64,000 nt of DNA from Emcibacter sp. Lineage in GTDB: Bacteria; Pseudomonadota; Alphaproteobacteria; Sphingomonadales; Emcibacteraceae. The stretch covers positions 49,506-113,505 of the forward strand of contig JAKIUQ010000010.1 in assembly GCA_021647465.1 (NCBI GenBank), in the 5' to 3' direction. The notes under the pieces were generated by a model. That model saw only the letters and a program-made list of their open reading frames with translations. It did not search any database and was not told the origin of the DNA. Of the stretch, positions 41,851 through 51,180 are shown piece after piece. Position 1 is the stretch's first letter. Every line of letters starts with the position of its first letter. The position numbers and the translations under genes were made by a program.

Positions 41851-43191
41851 ATGAAGCATAAAAACCATAGGGCTGCTTATAATAAAATATTAGCCAAGCA
41901 GAGTGCCAACAGTTTCTTTGATGAATTACATAGGCCATTGAATAAATCCACGGGCTTTAAGGAAGCGGATCAGTGCCTTTATTGTTATGATGCGCCATGT
42001 ATTCAGGCCTGCCCCACATCCATAGATATTCCAACTTTCATCCATCAAATCAAAACCGCAAATGTCATGGGCGCGGCCCATACAATCCTCAAGGAAAATA
42101 TTATGGGCGGCACCTGCGCCCGTGCCTGCCCGACAGAGGTTCTTTGTGAACAGGCCTGCGTTCTCAATGATGATGCCGGAAAACCCGTCAAAATCGGCCT
42201 TTTGCAGAGGTTCGCCGTAGATCACCTTATGGCTAAGGATGCCTCTCATCCCTTTAAACGTGCGGCACAAACAGGCCGCACAATTGCCGTGATTGGCGCG
42301 GGGCCTGCCGGATTATCCTTTGCCCACCGCACCGCCGTTCTCGGCCATGATATTCACATATATGAATCCCGGGACAAAGCGGGCGGGCTTAATGAATATG
42401 GCCTTGCAGCCTATAAAATGGTTGATGATTTTGCGGCTAAAGAAGTTGAGTTTATTTTGGACATTGGCGGGATTGACATATTTTACGGTACATCCCTTGA
42501 GCAGGATTTATCCCTGAATGATCTGCAAGAAAAATATGACGCCATATTCATTGGGATTGGTTTGGGGGGCACCAATGATCTTGGTCTTGACGGCGAAGCT
42601 ATGTCAGGCATTACAGACGCCATTGATTTCATCGAAGATTTGCGCCAGACGGATGATTTATCAAGCCTTGAGCTTGGACAAAACATCATTGTCATCGGCG
42701 GCGGCAATACGGCTATTGATGCGGCGGTACAGGCAAAAAAACTTGGCAGCCCGAATGTCGCCCTTGTTTATCGGCGCGGCGAGAGCCAAATGGGCGCAAC
42801 AGCTTTCGAGGTGGAGCTTGCCCGTAAAAATGGCATCGCGGTTCACCTTTGGTCAAAACCGATAACCCTGCATGGCAAGAACAGCATAGCCGCGATAACT
42901 TTTGAACATACGACCATAAAGAATGGCAAGCTCACAGGCACAGGCGAGGCCTATATTCTGGATTGTGACATGCTGCTGAAAGCCATTGGTCAAAAACTTG
43001 ATGGCACGAACCTGCAAGGCTTGGCCACCAAAGACGGCAAGCTCGTCATTTCAGAAAACTATCAAACCAGCAACAAGAAAATTTTTGCCGGCGGCGACTG
43101 CGTCCTATCAGGAGAAGACCTTACGGTTCAAGCCGTAGAGGATGGCAAACAAGCCGCCATTGCCATGGATATTTGGCTGCGGGATAATTAA
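41851..43191 (+). CDS. preT: Dihydropyrimidine dehydrogenase, PreT subunit (NADH-binding, Fe-S)
   Basis: A 446-aa flavoprotein. The N-terminal part has Cys clusters for [4Fe-4S] centres (QCLYCYDAPCIQACPTSIDIPTF and GGTCARACPTEVLCEQAC). The FAD-binding loop is IAVIGAGPAGLSFAH and the NAD(P) loop IIVIGGGNTAIDAA. It passes electrons from NAD(P)H to PreA for reduction of uracil and thymine to the 5,6-dihydro forms. It is the first of seven closely spaced genes for reductive pyrimidine breakdown; AGAGGGG precedes the ATG. No regulator gene is adjacent. Confidence 0.92.
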   Translation: MKHKNHRAAYNKILAKQSANSFFDELHRPLNKSTGFKEADQCLYCYDAPCIQACPTSIDIPTFIHQIKTANVMGAAHTILKENIMGGTCARACPTEVLCEQACVLNDDAGKPVKIGLLQRFAVDHLMAKDASHPFKRAAQTGRTIAVIGAGPAGLSFAHRTAVLGHDIHIYESRDKAGGLNEYGLAAYKMVDDFAAKEVEFILDIGGIDIFYGTSLEQDLSLNDLQEKYDAIFIGIGLGGTNDLGLDGEAMSGITDAIDFIEDLRQTDDLSSLELGQNIIVIGGGNTAIDAAVQAKKLGSPNVALVYRRGESQMGATAFEVELARKNGIAVHLWSKPITLHGKNSIAAITFEHTTIKNGKLTGTGEAYILDCDMLLKAIGQKLDGTNLQGLATKDGKLVISENYQTSNKKIFAGGDCVLSGEDLTVQAVEDGKQAAIAMDIWLRDN

Positions 43192-43202
43192 GAGATATTA
43201 CT

Positions 43203-44477
43203 ATGGCTGATTTAAAATGTACCATCGCCGGAATCAAGAGCATCAATCCTTTTTGGCTCGCCTCTGCGCCGCCAACAGATAAATATGTCAATGTGGTTCG
43301 CGCTTTTGAAGCCGGATGGGCCGGCGTTGTCTGGAAAACACTTGGTGAAGACCCCCCCGTGATCAATATGTCCAGCCGTTACGGCGTCCATTTTAACAGC
43401 GCCCGTGATGTGATCGGCATCAATAATATTGAACTGATATCCGACCGACCTCTAGACATTAACCTGCAGGAAATCCGGCAGGTTCGCGACGAATGGCCGG
43501 ACCGCGTTATCATTGGTTCCATGATGGCCCCGATAGATGAACGGGCATGGAAAGAGCTTGCCATCAAAATCGCTGAGGCGGGGGTTCATGGCATTGAGCT
43601 TAATCTGGGTTGCCCGCACGGCATGTGCGAACGCGGCATGGGGTCTTCCATCGGCCAAGTGCCTGAGATGATTGAACGAACCACCCGCTGGGTCCGCGAG
43701 GCCGTTGACATTCCGGTCTTTACCAAGCTCACACCCAATATCACCAATATCCTTTGGGGCGCAGAAGCGGCCAAAGCGGGCGGCGCTCACGCTGTCTCTC
43801 TGATCAATACGGTCAATTCGGTTATTTCTGTTGACCTTGATGCCATGGCCCCGACCCCGACCGTTGATGGCAAGGGCAGCCACGGCGGTTATTGCGGGAC
43901 GGCGGTCAAGCCTATCGCCCTTCATATGGTCGCTGAAATCGCCCGAAATCCTGAAACCAGCGACATCCATATTTCCGCTATAGGCGGCATTGAAAATTGG
44001 CGCGATGCGGCCGAGTTTATCTCACTTGGGGCCAATGGCCTGCAGGTCTGCACCGCCGCCATGCTCTATGGCTTTCGCATTGTCGATGATATGATCGATG
44101 GGCTGTCAAACTTTATGGATGAAAAAGGCTATAAAACCATTGATGATTTCCGGGGGCTGGCCATTAAAAACACCCTTGACTGGAATGAACTGAATATAAA
44201 CTTCGATACCAAGGCTGTCATCAATCAGGACAGCTGCATTGAATGTGGCCGCTGTCATATCGCCTGTGAGGACACGTCCCATCAGGCCATTACTTTTGAT
44301 GTGTCCGCAGACGGAAAACGCAGTTTTAGCGTAATCAATGATGATTGCGTGGGCTGCAACCTTTGCGCGATAATCTGCCCCGTGCCGGATTGCATCGAAA
44401 TGCAGCCCGTCAAAAATGACCTGCCCTACCTCACATGGCCGCAGCACCCTAAAAATGCTATAAGAGACATTGATTAA
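43203..44477 (+). CDS. preA: Dihydropyrimidine dehydrogenase, PreA subunit
   Basis: A 424-aa enzyme with a dihydroorotate dehydrogenase-like barrel (NPFWLASAPPTDKYVNVVRAFEAGWAGVVWKTLG; ELNLGCPHGMCERGMG, which holds the catalytic Cys) and a C-terminal 2x[4Fe-4S] ferredoxin domain (CIECGRCHIACED and CVGCNLCAIICPVPDC). It is the catalytic FMN subunit reducing uracil/thymine with electrons from PreT. It starts 11 bp after preT. In eukaryotes these two subunits are fused as DPD; here they are separate, as in E. coli. Confidence 0.94.
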   Translation: MADLKCTIAGIKSINPFWLASAPPTDKYVNVVRAFEAGWAGVVWKTLGEDPPVINMSSRYGVHFNSARDVIGINNIELISDRPLDINLQEIRQVRDEWPDRVIIGSMMAPIDERAWKELAIKIAEAGVHGIELNLGCPHGMCERGMGSSIGQVPEMIERTTRWVREAVDIPVFTKLTPNITNILWGAEAAKAGGAHAVSLINTVNSVISVDLDAMAPTPTVDGKGSHGGYCGTAVKPIALHMVAEIARNPETSDIHISAIGGIENWRDAAEFISLGANGLQVCTAAMLYGFRIVDDMIDGLSNFMDEKGYKTIDDFRGLAIKNTLDWNELNINFDTKAVINQDSCIECGRCHIACEDTSHQAITFDVSADGKRSFSVINDDCVGCNLCAIICPVPDCIEMQPVKNDLPYLTWPQHPKNAIRDID

Positions 44478-44483
44478 CCCCCC

Positions 44484-44509
44484 AAGGAGAATTGTGAAGG
44501 AGAATTGTG
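44484..44509 (+). repeat. Tandem duplication of a 13-bp ribosome-binding segment
   Basis: AAGGAGAATTGTG occurs twice head to tail (44484-44496 and 44497-44509), immediately before the ATG at 44510. Each copy contains a full Shine-Dalgarno AAGGAG; the second copy sits at normal distance. The second copy's last GTG (44507) is itself in frame with the gene. Confidence 0.9.
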
Positions 44510-45841
44510 ATGGACCCCGTCGCAGCCGGACAAAAAACCAACGGCCTTGACGCCTACTGGATGCCCTTTACGGCCAACAGGCAGTTTAAAGAAAATCCCC
44601 GCATGATCGTCGGCGCAGAAGGCATGTATTTCAAGACATCTGATGGCCGCGACCTTTTGGATGGTATTGCGGGGCTTTGGTGCTGCAACGCGGGTCATAA
44701 CAGACCGCGCATCGTCAAAGCCATTCAAAAACAAGCATCAGAACTGGATTATGCCCCGGCTTTCCAAATGGGCCACCCCAAACAATTTGAACTGGCCAGT
44801 CGTTTGGCCGCGTTGATGCCCGGCGAGCTTAATCGGATATTTTTCACCAATTCCGGTTCAGAGGCCGTTGAAACGGCCCTGAAGATGGCCATTGCCTATC
44901 ACCGCCTGCGCGGCGAAGGCCACCGCACCCGCCTTATTGGACGGGAAAAAGGCTATCACGGCGTTAATTTTGGCGGCATGTCCGTCGGCGGCATGCCCGC
45001 CAACCGCAAAATGTTTGGCAGTCTCGTATCCGGCGTAGATCATTTGCGCCATACCCACGGCATAGAAGAAAATCGCTATTCAAAAGGCATCCCAAGCCAC
45101 GGCGACAGGCTTGCCGACGATCTGGAGCGTCTGTGCGACTTGCATGATGGCTCCACCATTGCCGCAGTGATTGTCGAGCCTCTGGCCGGATCAGCAGGAG
45201 TTATTCTGCCGCCCGAAGGTTATTTGCAGCGCCTGCGCAAAATTTGTGACAAACATGGCATTCTGCTTATTTTTGATGAGGTTATCACGGGCTTTGGCCG
45301 TTTGGGGACGCCCTTTGCCGTTAATAAATTTGGCGTTGAGCCGGATATGGTGACCGCTGCCAAGGCTTTGACCAATGGGGTTATTCCCATGGGGGCTGTT
45401 TTCGTGCAGGATAAAATTCATGACGCCTTCATGCAGGGGCCGGAAAATATGGTCGAATTTTTTCATGGCTATACCTATTCCGGCAATCCAATGGCCTGTG
45501 CGGCGGCCCTTGGCACGCTCGATACTTATGAAGAAGAAGGACTGCTGACCCGCGCCGCAGAACTTTCCGATTATTGGCAGCAGGCCGTGCATTCCCTGAA
45601 AGGCCTGCCTCATGTGATTGATCTGCGCAACCTTGGCCTTATTGCGGGTATTGAGCTTGACCCATTTCCGGGCGCACCGACCAAACGCGCCTTCGATGTC
45701 TTTCTCAAGGCTTATGAAGCGGGGCTGCTGATCCGCACAACCGGAGACACCATTGCCCTGTCACCGCCGTTGATCATTGAAAAAAGCCAGATTGATTTCG
45801 CCTTTGAAACACTGACAACAATCATTAAAAATCTGGAATAG
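44507..45841 (+). CDS. Omega-amino acid aminotransferase (beta-alanine:pyruvate type)
   Basis: A 444-aa class-III PLP aminotransferase. Motifs: GIAGLWCCNAGHNRP near the N-terminus, FFTNSGSEAVETALKMA, LLIFDEVITGFGRLG and the PLP Lys in TAAKALTNGVIPMGAV. In this operon it would convert beta-alanine or 3-aminoisobutyrate to malonate or methylmalonate semialdehyde. The start may be GTG 44507 or ATG 44510. It follows preA by 29 bp and precedes the semialdehyde dehydrogenase by 12 bp. Confidence 0.9.
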   Translation: MMDPVAAGQKTNGLDAYWMPFTANRQFKENPRMIVGAEGMYFKTSDGRDLLDGIAGLWCCNAGHNRPRIVKAIQKQASELDYAPAFQMGHPKQFELASRLAALMPGELNRIFFTNSGSEAVETALKMAIAYHRLRGEGHRTRLIGREKGYHGVNFGGMSVGGMPANRKMFGSLVSGVDHLRHTHGIEENRYSKGIPSHGDRLADDLERLCDLHDGSTIAAVIVEPLAGSAGVILPPEGYLQRLRKICDKHGILLIFDEVITGFGRLGTPFAVNKFGVEPDMVTAAKALTNGVIPMGAVFVQDKIHDAFMQGPENMVEFFHGYTYSGNPMACAAALGTLDTYEEEGLLTRAAELSDYWQQAVHSLKGLPHVIDLRNLGLIAGIELDPFPGAPTKRAFDVFLKAYEAGLLIRTTGDTIALSPPLIIEKSQIDFAFETLTTIIKNLE

Positions 45842-45853
45842 GACCTCCTTCGC

Positions 45854-47350
45854 ATGACCTTAATTGACCATATCATTGACGGGAAAAATACTTCCGGCTC
45901 CAGTGGCAAAAAACAGCCCGTCTATAATCCGGCAACGGGAGAAGAAATTGCGCAAGTCACCATGGGGGGTGCCGCAGAAATCGAGGCCGCTGCCCAAGCC
46001 GCCAAAAATGCTTTCCCGGACTGGTCAAACACATCCCCGGCCAAACGGGCCAATGTGATGTATTCCCTGCGCCAAATCATGAGCCAGCGCGCCGATGAAA
46101 TTGCCCGCACCATCAGCCGTGAACATGGCAAAACCCACGATGACGCCCTTGGCGAAGTCGCCCGCGCCCTCGAAGTGGTTGAATATGCCTCAGGCATTCC
46201 AGACAAATTAAAAGGTGATTTCAGCCGAGATGTTGGCCCCGGCATTGATACCAGCTCCGAGCGGCAGCCCCTTGGCGTTGTCGCCGGCATTACGCCGTTT
46301 AATTTTCCGTCCATGGTGCCGCTTTGGATGATCCCCATGGCACTGGCCTGCGGCAATATATTCATTCTCAAACCGTCCGAGCGCGGCGCGGCAAGTGCCA
46401 ATCTTATTTTCGAACTCTTTAAAGAGGCCGGCCTGCCGCCCGGTGTGCTTAACGTGGTTCACGGCGGCAAGAATGCCGTTGATGCCATTATCGCCCACCC
46501 GGATATTCAGGCAATCAGCTTTGTCGGGTCAACCCCCATTGCCCGTTATATCTACAGCAATGGCTGCGCGGCTGGCAAGCGCGTGCAAGCCCTTGGCGGG
46601 GCCAAAAATCATATGATCATCCTGCCGGACGCCGATATTGATCAGGCCGCCGATGCCTTGATGGGCGCCGGATTTGGGTCTGCCGGTGAACGCTGTATGG
46701 CAATCAGTGTCGCGGTTCCCGTGGGCGAGGAAACCGCAAACCGGCTGGTCGAGGCGCTTATCCCTATGGTGCAGGCCTTGAAAATTGGCCCGTCCACTGA
46801 TCCTGAATCCGAAATGGGCCCTGTGATCACCGGGGAAGCCAAGATGCGCATCGAAAGCATGATCACCGACGGCGAGAAGGAAGGGGCCAAACTGCTTGTG
46901 GATGGCCGGGGGTTCAAGTTACAGGGTTATGAAAATGGTTTCTGGGTCGGCGGCACTCTGCTTGATCATGTGACCGAGGATATGAGCGTTTACAAGCAAG
47001 AAATTTTCGGGCCTGTCCTGTCCGTATTACGGTCTGATTCCTATGATTATGCCGTTGATCTGATCAACAGACATCAATATGGCAATGGCACGGCCCTCTT
47101 CACCCGCGACGGTGATGCCGCCCGCGATTTCGCCCGAAGAATTAACGTGGGCATGGTAGGTATTAATGTGCCAATTCCCGTGCCCGTTGGCTATCACAGC
47201 TTTGGCGGCTGGAAACAATCCAGCTTTGGCGGCCACGGCATTTACGGGCCGGAAGCCGTTCATTTTTATACAAGACTTAAAACCGTAACATCACGCTGGC
47301 CTACGGGTATCCGTTCCGGCGTAGAATTCACATTTCCAAAAATGGGATAA
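45854..47350 (+). CDS. mmsA: CoA-acylating (methyl)malonate-semialdehyde dehydrogenase
   Basis: A 498-aa aldehyde dehydrogenase of the MmsA type. The catalytic Cys lies in GSAGERCMAIS, the Glu region of ordinary ALDHs is replaced as in MmsA, and GITPFNFPSMVPLWMIP and SFGGWKQSSFGGHGIYGPE are typical. It oxidises malonate or methylmalonate semialdehyde with decarboxylation to acetyl-CoA or propionyl-CoA, the last step of reductive pyrimidine breakdown. Also used in valine and inositol degradation; the operon context favours pyrimidines here. Confidence 0.93.
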   Translation: MTLIDHIIDGKNTSGSSGKKQPVYNPATGEEIAQVTMGGAAEIEAAAQAAKNAFPDWSNTSPAKRANVMYSLRQIMSQRADEIARTISREHGKTHDDALGEVARALEVVEYASGIPDKLKGDFSRDVGPGIDTSSERQPLGVVAGITPFNFPSMVPLWMIPMALACGNIFILKPSERGAASANLIFELFKEAGLPPGVLNVVHGGKNAVDAIIAHPDIQAISFVGSTPIARYIYSNGCAAGKRVQALGGAKNHMIILPDADIDQAADALMGAGFGSAGERCMAISVAVPVGEETANRLVEALIPMVQALKIGPSTDPESEMGPVITGEAKMRIESMITDGEKEGAKLLVDGRGFKLQGYENGFWVGGTLLDHVTEDMSVYKQEIFGPVLSVLRSDSYDYAVDLINRHQYGNGTALFTRDGDAARDFARRINVGMVGINVPIPVPVGYHSFGGWKQSSFGGHGIYGPEAVHFYTRLKTVTSRWPTGIRSGVEFTFPKMG

Positions 47351-47362
47351 AGGAAGTATGTC

Positions 47363-48247
47363 ATGACCCAGCCTAAAACCGCAACCCTCAGAGGCGGCCT
47401 GATCCAGATGGCCCTCAAATCATCAACGGACAATGATCCGGAAACCATTCGCAAAGCCATGATTGAGGCCCATATCCCGCTCATAGAAAAGGCCGGAGAA
47501 GAAGGCGTTCAAGTCCTGTGTTTTCAGGAAGTCTTCACCCAGCCTTATTTCTGTCCGAGCCAAGATGAAAAATGGTATGACAGCGCCGAAGCCATCCCGA
47601 ATGGCCCGACCACCATGTTGATGCAGGACTATGCCGCGAAATATAAAATGGTCATTGTGGTGCCTATATATGAACGCGACGATGTGACCGGAATATATTA
47701 TAACACCGCAGCCGTGATTGATGCAGACGGCAGCTATCTGGGCAAATATCGCAAAACCCATATCCCGCAAGTGGCCGGTTTCTGGGAGAAGTTTTTCTTT
47801 AAGCCCGGCACATCTGATTGGCCGGTCTTTCAAACAGAATATTGCAAGCTTGGGGTTTATATCTGCTATGACCGTCATTTCCCGGAAGGCTGGCGCGCCT
47901 TGGCCCTCAATGGCGCGGAATATATCGTCAATCCCTCCGCGACCGTTGCCGGGCTTTCGGAATATCTCTGGAAATTGGAACAGCCCGCCTCTGCAGCGGC
48001 CAATGGCTGCTGGATCGGGGCCATTAACCGCGTCGGCACCGAAGAACCCTGGAATATCGGCGAATTTTATGGCCAGAGTTATTTCGTTAATCCCCGCGGT
48101 CAAATTGAAAAAGAAGCCAGCCGTGATCAGGATGAATTGATCATCCATGACATGGATATGAATATGGTCAAGGACGTGCGAAATAAATGGCAGTTCTTCC
48201 GTGACCGCAGGCCCGAAACATACGGGCCTCTTACCCGGAGTGAGTAA
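47363..48247 (+). CDS. Beta-ureidopropionase (N-carbamoyl-beta-alanine amidohydrolase), nitrilase family
   Basis: A 294-aa carbon-nitrogen hydrolase. The catalytic triad is visible: Glu in LCFQEVFTQPYF, Lys in YRKTHIPQVAGFWEKFFF and Cys in VYICYDRHFPEGWR. The last two segments match beta-ureidopropionase closely. It releases CO2 and ammonia from N-carbamoyl-beta-alanine to give beta-alanine. It starts 12 bp after mmsA and its TAA stop shares a base with the ATG of the transporter gene, indicating coupled translation. Confidence 0.92.
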   Translation: MTQPKTATLRGGLIQMALKSSTDNDPETIRKAMIEAHIPLIEKAGEEGVQVLCFQEVFTQPYFCPSQDEKWYDSAEAIPNGPTTMLMQDYAAKYKMVIVVPIYERDDVTGIYYNTAAVIDADGSYLGKYRKTHIPQVAGFWEKFFFKPGTSDWPVFQTEYCKLGVYICYDRHFPEGWRALALNGAEYIVNPSATVAGLSEYLWKLEQPASAAANGCWIGAINRVGTEEPWNIGEFYGQSYFVNPRGQIEKEASRDQDELIIHDMDMNMVKDVRNKWQFFRDRRPETYGPLTRSE

Positions 48248-49686
48248 TGGATAATTATGATTCAGACTTATGGAATGATGATCTGAAGCCAACCACAGAG
48301 GCGACGCGAACATGGGACTGGAAGGCCTATGCCGCCCTCTGGATTGCCATGGTGGTTTGCGTGCCGACCTATATGCTGGCGGCGGGCCTTATTGCTGAAG
48401 GCATGTCATGGGATCAGGCGGTGATCACCGTGATGCTCGGAAATGTCATCATCCTGGCCCCGATGATCCTGATCGGCCATGCCGGCGCCAAATATGGCGT
48501 CCCCTTCCCCGTACTCCTGCGGTCTGCTTTTGGCACCAGGGGCGCGCGCATTCCCGCCTTGGCCCGCGGGCTGGTTGCCTGCGGCTGGTTTGGCATTCAG
48601 ACATGGGTGGGGGGCTCGGCAATTTATGTGATCCTCAACGGCCTTTCTGACAACGCTTTTCAAGGCACAGCCCTGCCCTTTCTTGGCATAGACATCGCGC
48701 AGTTTTTCAGCTTTTTAGGCTTTTGGGCCATTCATTTATATTTCATCAGGCATGGCACGGAATCAATCCGCTGGCTTGAAACCTATGCGGCCCCGTTTCT
48801 TATTCTTATGGGGCTTTCCCTGCTGGCCTGGGCCTATGTCAAAGCAGATGGTTTTGGTAATATGTTGTCCGCGCCGTCACAATTTGAGGCGGGCGGGCCA
48901 AAAGAAGGTCAATTTCTTGGCACTTTCATCGCAGGCCTCACCGCTATGGTTGGCTTCTGGGCGACAATGGCGCTCAATATTCCAGACTTTACCCGATTTG
49001 CCAAAAGCCAGAAAGATCAAATCATCGGGCAGATGATCGGCCTGCCCCTGCCCATGGCGTTATTTGCCTTTATCGGCGTTGCCGTGACATCTGCCACCGT
49101 TACCATCTACGGCGAAGCCATCTGGGACCCTGTTGCGCTCGCCAGCCGAATGGGCGGTATGGGCGTTATTGTTGCACTGGCCGCGCTGATTGTCGCCACC
49201 CTGACCACAAATCTGGCCGCGAATATTGTGGCCCCGGCCTATGGTTTTTCAAATCTCAGCCCCCAGAAAATAAGTTTCCGTATGGGCGGTTATATTACGG
49301 CGGGCATTGGCATTGCCATTTTCCCATGGAAACTGCTGGAAAGTTCAGGCGGCTATTTATTCACTTGGCTGATTGGTTATTCGGCTCTGCTTGGCCCCAT
49401 TGCCGGCATTTTGATTGCCGATTATTTTTTGCTGCGAAAATGTAATCTCAAAGTCGATGATCTCTTTCGCCATGACGGCAAATATGGCGGGCATAATGGC
49501 TGGAATATAGCCGGGCTCAGCGCCCTTGCCCTCGGCGTTCTGCCCAACCTGCCGGGTTTTTTACATGCGGCGGGTTTTGTCGATACAGTACCGGAAATAT
49601 TTGATATAATCTATAGCTATGCCTGGTTCGTCGGGGTTATCATCGCCGGTGGTTTATATCTTGTTTTTACCAAGAATACCAACTGA
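48247..49686 (+). CDS. NCS1 family nucleobase transporter
   Basis: A 479-aa inner-membrane permease with about 12 hydrophobic segments. It has the NCS1 features AYAALWIAMVVCVPTYMLAAGLIAEGMSW near the N-terminus, GWFGIQTWVGGSAIYVIL in the third helix region and LNIPDFTRFAKSQKDQ in the middle. Mhp1/PucI-like proteins of this family import hydantoins, uracil, allantoin or purines by cation symport. Here it most likely imports uracil/thymine or dihydropyrimidines for the pathway encoded around it. Confidence 0.93.
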   Translation: MDNYDSDLWNDDLKPTTEATRTWDWKAYAALWIAMVVCVPTYMLAAGLIAEGMSWDQAVITVMLGNVIILAPMILIGHAGAKYGVPFPVLLRSAFGTRGARIPALARGLVACGWFGIQTWVGGSAIYVILNGLSDNAFQGTALPFLGIDIAQFFSFLGFWAIHLYFIRHGTESIRWLETYAAPFLILMGLSLLAWAYVKADGFGNMLSAPSQFEAGGPKEGQFLGTFIAGLTAMVGFWATMALNIPDFTRFAKSQKDQIIGQMIGLPLPMALFAFIGVAVTSATVTIYGEAIWDPVALASRMGGMGVIVALAALIVATLTTNLAANIVAPAYGFSNLSPQKISFRMGGYITAGIGIAIFPWKLLESSGGYLFTWLIGYSALLGPIAGILIADYFLLRKCNLKVDDLFRHDGKYGGHNGWNIAGLSALALGVLPNLPGFLHAAGFVDTVPEIFDIIYSYAWFVGVIIAGGLYLVFTKNTN

Positions 49687-49697
49687 AGGAGAAAATC

Positions 49698-51140
49698 ATG
49701 TCACTTTTTATACGCGGAGGAACGGTTGTAAATGCCGATAACAGCGCGCGCGCTGACGTTTATATTGAAGGCGGCCTGATTAAAGCCGTTGGCCTTGATC
49801 TGATCGTGCCTTCTGATGCTGACATTATTGATGCCGGCGGGCAATATGTCATGCCCGGCGGCATTGATCCCCATACCCATATGCAGCTTCCCTTCATGGG
49901 CACAGTGGCAAGCGAGGATTTTTATACGGGCACGGCGGCGGCTCTTGCGGGCGGCACCACCATGATCATTGATTTTGTCATCCCAAACCCGCAGCAACCC
50001 TTGATGGAAGCCTATCAGATCTGGCGTGGATGGGCCGAAAAAGCCTGCGCAGACTACAGTTTTCACGTGGCGGTAACATGGTGGGATGACAGCGTTCATG
50101 CGGATATGGCGCAGCTCGTCAAAGAAGAAGGCGTCAACAGTTTCAAACATTTCATGGCCTATAAAAATGCCATCATGGCCGAAGATGAGGTTTTATATAA
50201 CAGTTTTTCCCGCGCTCTGGACCTTGGGGCCATGCCAACCGTTCATGCGGAAAATGGTGAAATGGTATTTCAATTGCAGAAAAAACTGCTTGAAATGGGC
50301 ATGACAGGCCCGGAAGCCCATCCCCTGTCCCGCCCGCCAGCCGCAGAGGCCGAAGCGGCCAACCGCGCCATACGTCTGGCAGAAGTGATCGGCGTGCCGC
50401 TATATCTTGTCCATGTTTCCACGCAGGATGCCCTTGATGAAATCAGCAAGGCGCGCGCCAGGGGTCAGCGGGTTTATGGCGAAGCACTGGCCGGCCATTT
50501 ATTAATTGATGACAGCGTTTACCGTCATCCTGATTTTGAGGTGGCCGCAGCCCACGTCATGTCGCCGCCCTTTCGCAGTAAAGAACATCAGGCGGCCTTA
50601 TGGCAAGGGCTTCAATCGGGCAATCTTCAAACCACGGCCACCGACCATTGTTGTTTCTGCGCCGACCAGAAAGCCGCCGGAAAGGATGATTTTACATTGA
50701 TTCCAAATGGCACCGCCGGGGTTGAAGACCGCCTGACGGTTTTATGGACAAACGGGGTTACGACGGGCAAATTGACCATGGAAGAATTCGTAGCCGTCAC
50801 CAGTACAAATTCCGCAAAGATATTTAATATTTATCCACGAAAAGGCGTGATCCGCGCCGGCGCCGATGCCGATATTGTGGTCTGGGATCCGGCCGCAAGC
50901 AAAGTCATTTCGGCCAAAACCCATAAGCAGAATATCGATTTTAATATTTTTGAAGGTATGAAGGTAACAGGCCTTGCATCCCACACCATCAGCGCCGGCC
51001 AACTGCGCTATAAGAACGGCGAACTGATGACCCGCCCCGGCACCGGTTCATACATCAAACGCTCCGCTTTTCAGCCTGTGTTTCACGCTCTGGGAAAAAT
51101 CGCCGATACCCATAAGGCCAAACCCGTAAAACGGACGTGA
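49698..51140 (+). CDS. hydA: Dihydropyrimidinase
   Basis: A 480-aa amidohydrolase. The metal ligands are visible: GGIDPHTHMQLPF (two His), the carboxylated Lys in FKHFMAYKNAIM, His in TVHAENGEM and LVHVSTQDAL, and Asp in TTATDHCCF. It opens the ring of dihydrouracil/dihydrothymine to N-carbamoyl-beta-amino acids. It is the last gene of the operon, 11 bp after the transporter, with GAAGGAG before the ATG. Hydantoinase activity is a common side reaction. Confidence 0.94.
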   Translation: MSLFIRGGTVVNADNSARADVYIEGGLIKAVGLDLIVPSDADIIDAGGQYVMPGGIDPHTHMQLPFMGTVASEDFYTGTAAALAGGTTMIIDFVIPNPQQPLMEAYQIWRGWAEKACADYSFHVAVTWWDDSVHADMAQLVKEEGVNSFKHFMAYKNAIMAEDEVLYNSFSRALDLGAMPTVHAENGEMVFQLQKKLLEMGMTGPEAHPLSRPPAAEAEAANRAIRLAEVIGVPLYLVHVSTQDALDEISKARARGQRVYGEALAGHLLIDDSVYRHPDFEVAAAHVMSPPFRSKEHQAALWQGLQSGNLQTTATDHCCFCADQKAAGKDDFTLIPNGTAGVEDRLTVLWTNGVTTGKLTMEEFVAVTSTNSAKIFNIYPRKGVIRAGADADIVVWDPAASKVISAKTHKQNIDFNIFEGMKVTGLASHTISAGQLRYKNGELMTRPGTGSYIKRSAFQPVFHALGKIADTHKAKPVKRT

Positions 51141-51180
51141 AGGCGATTTCTTATTTCTGAAATCTGGCAGAGCTGGATAT

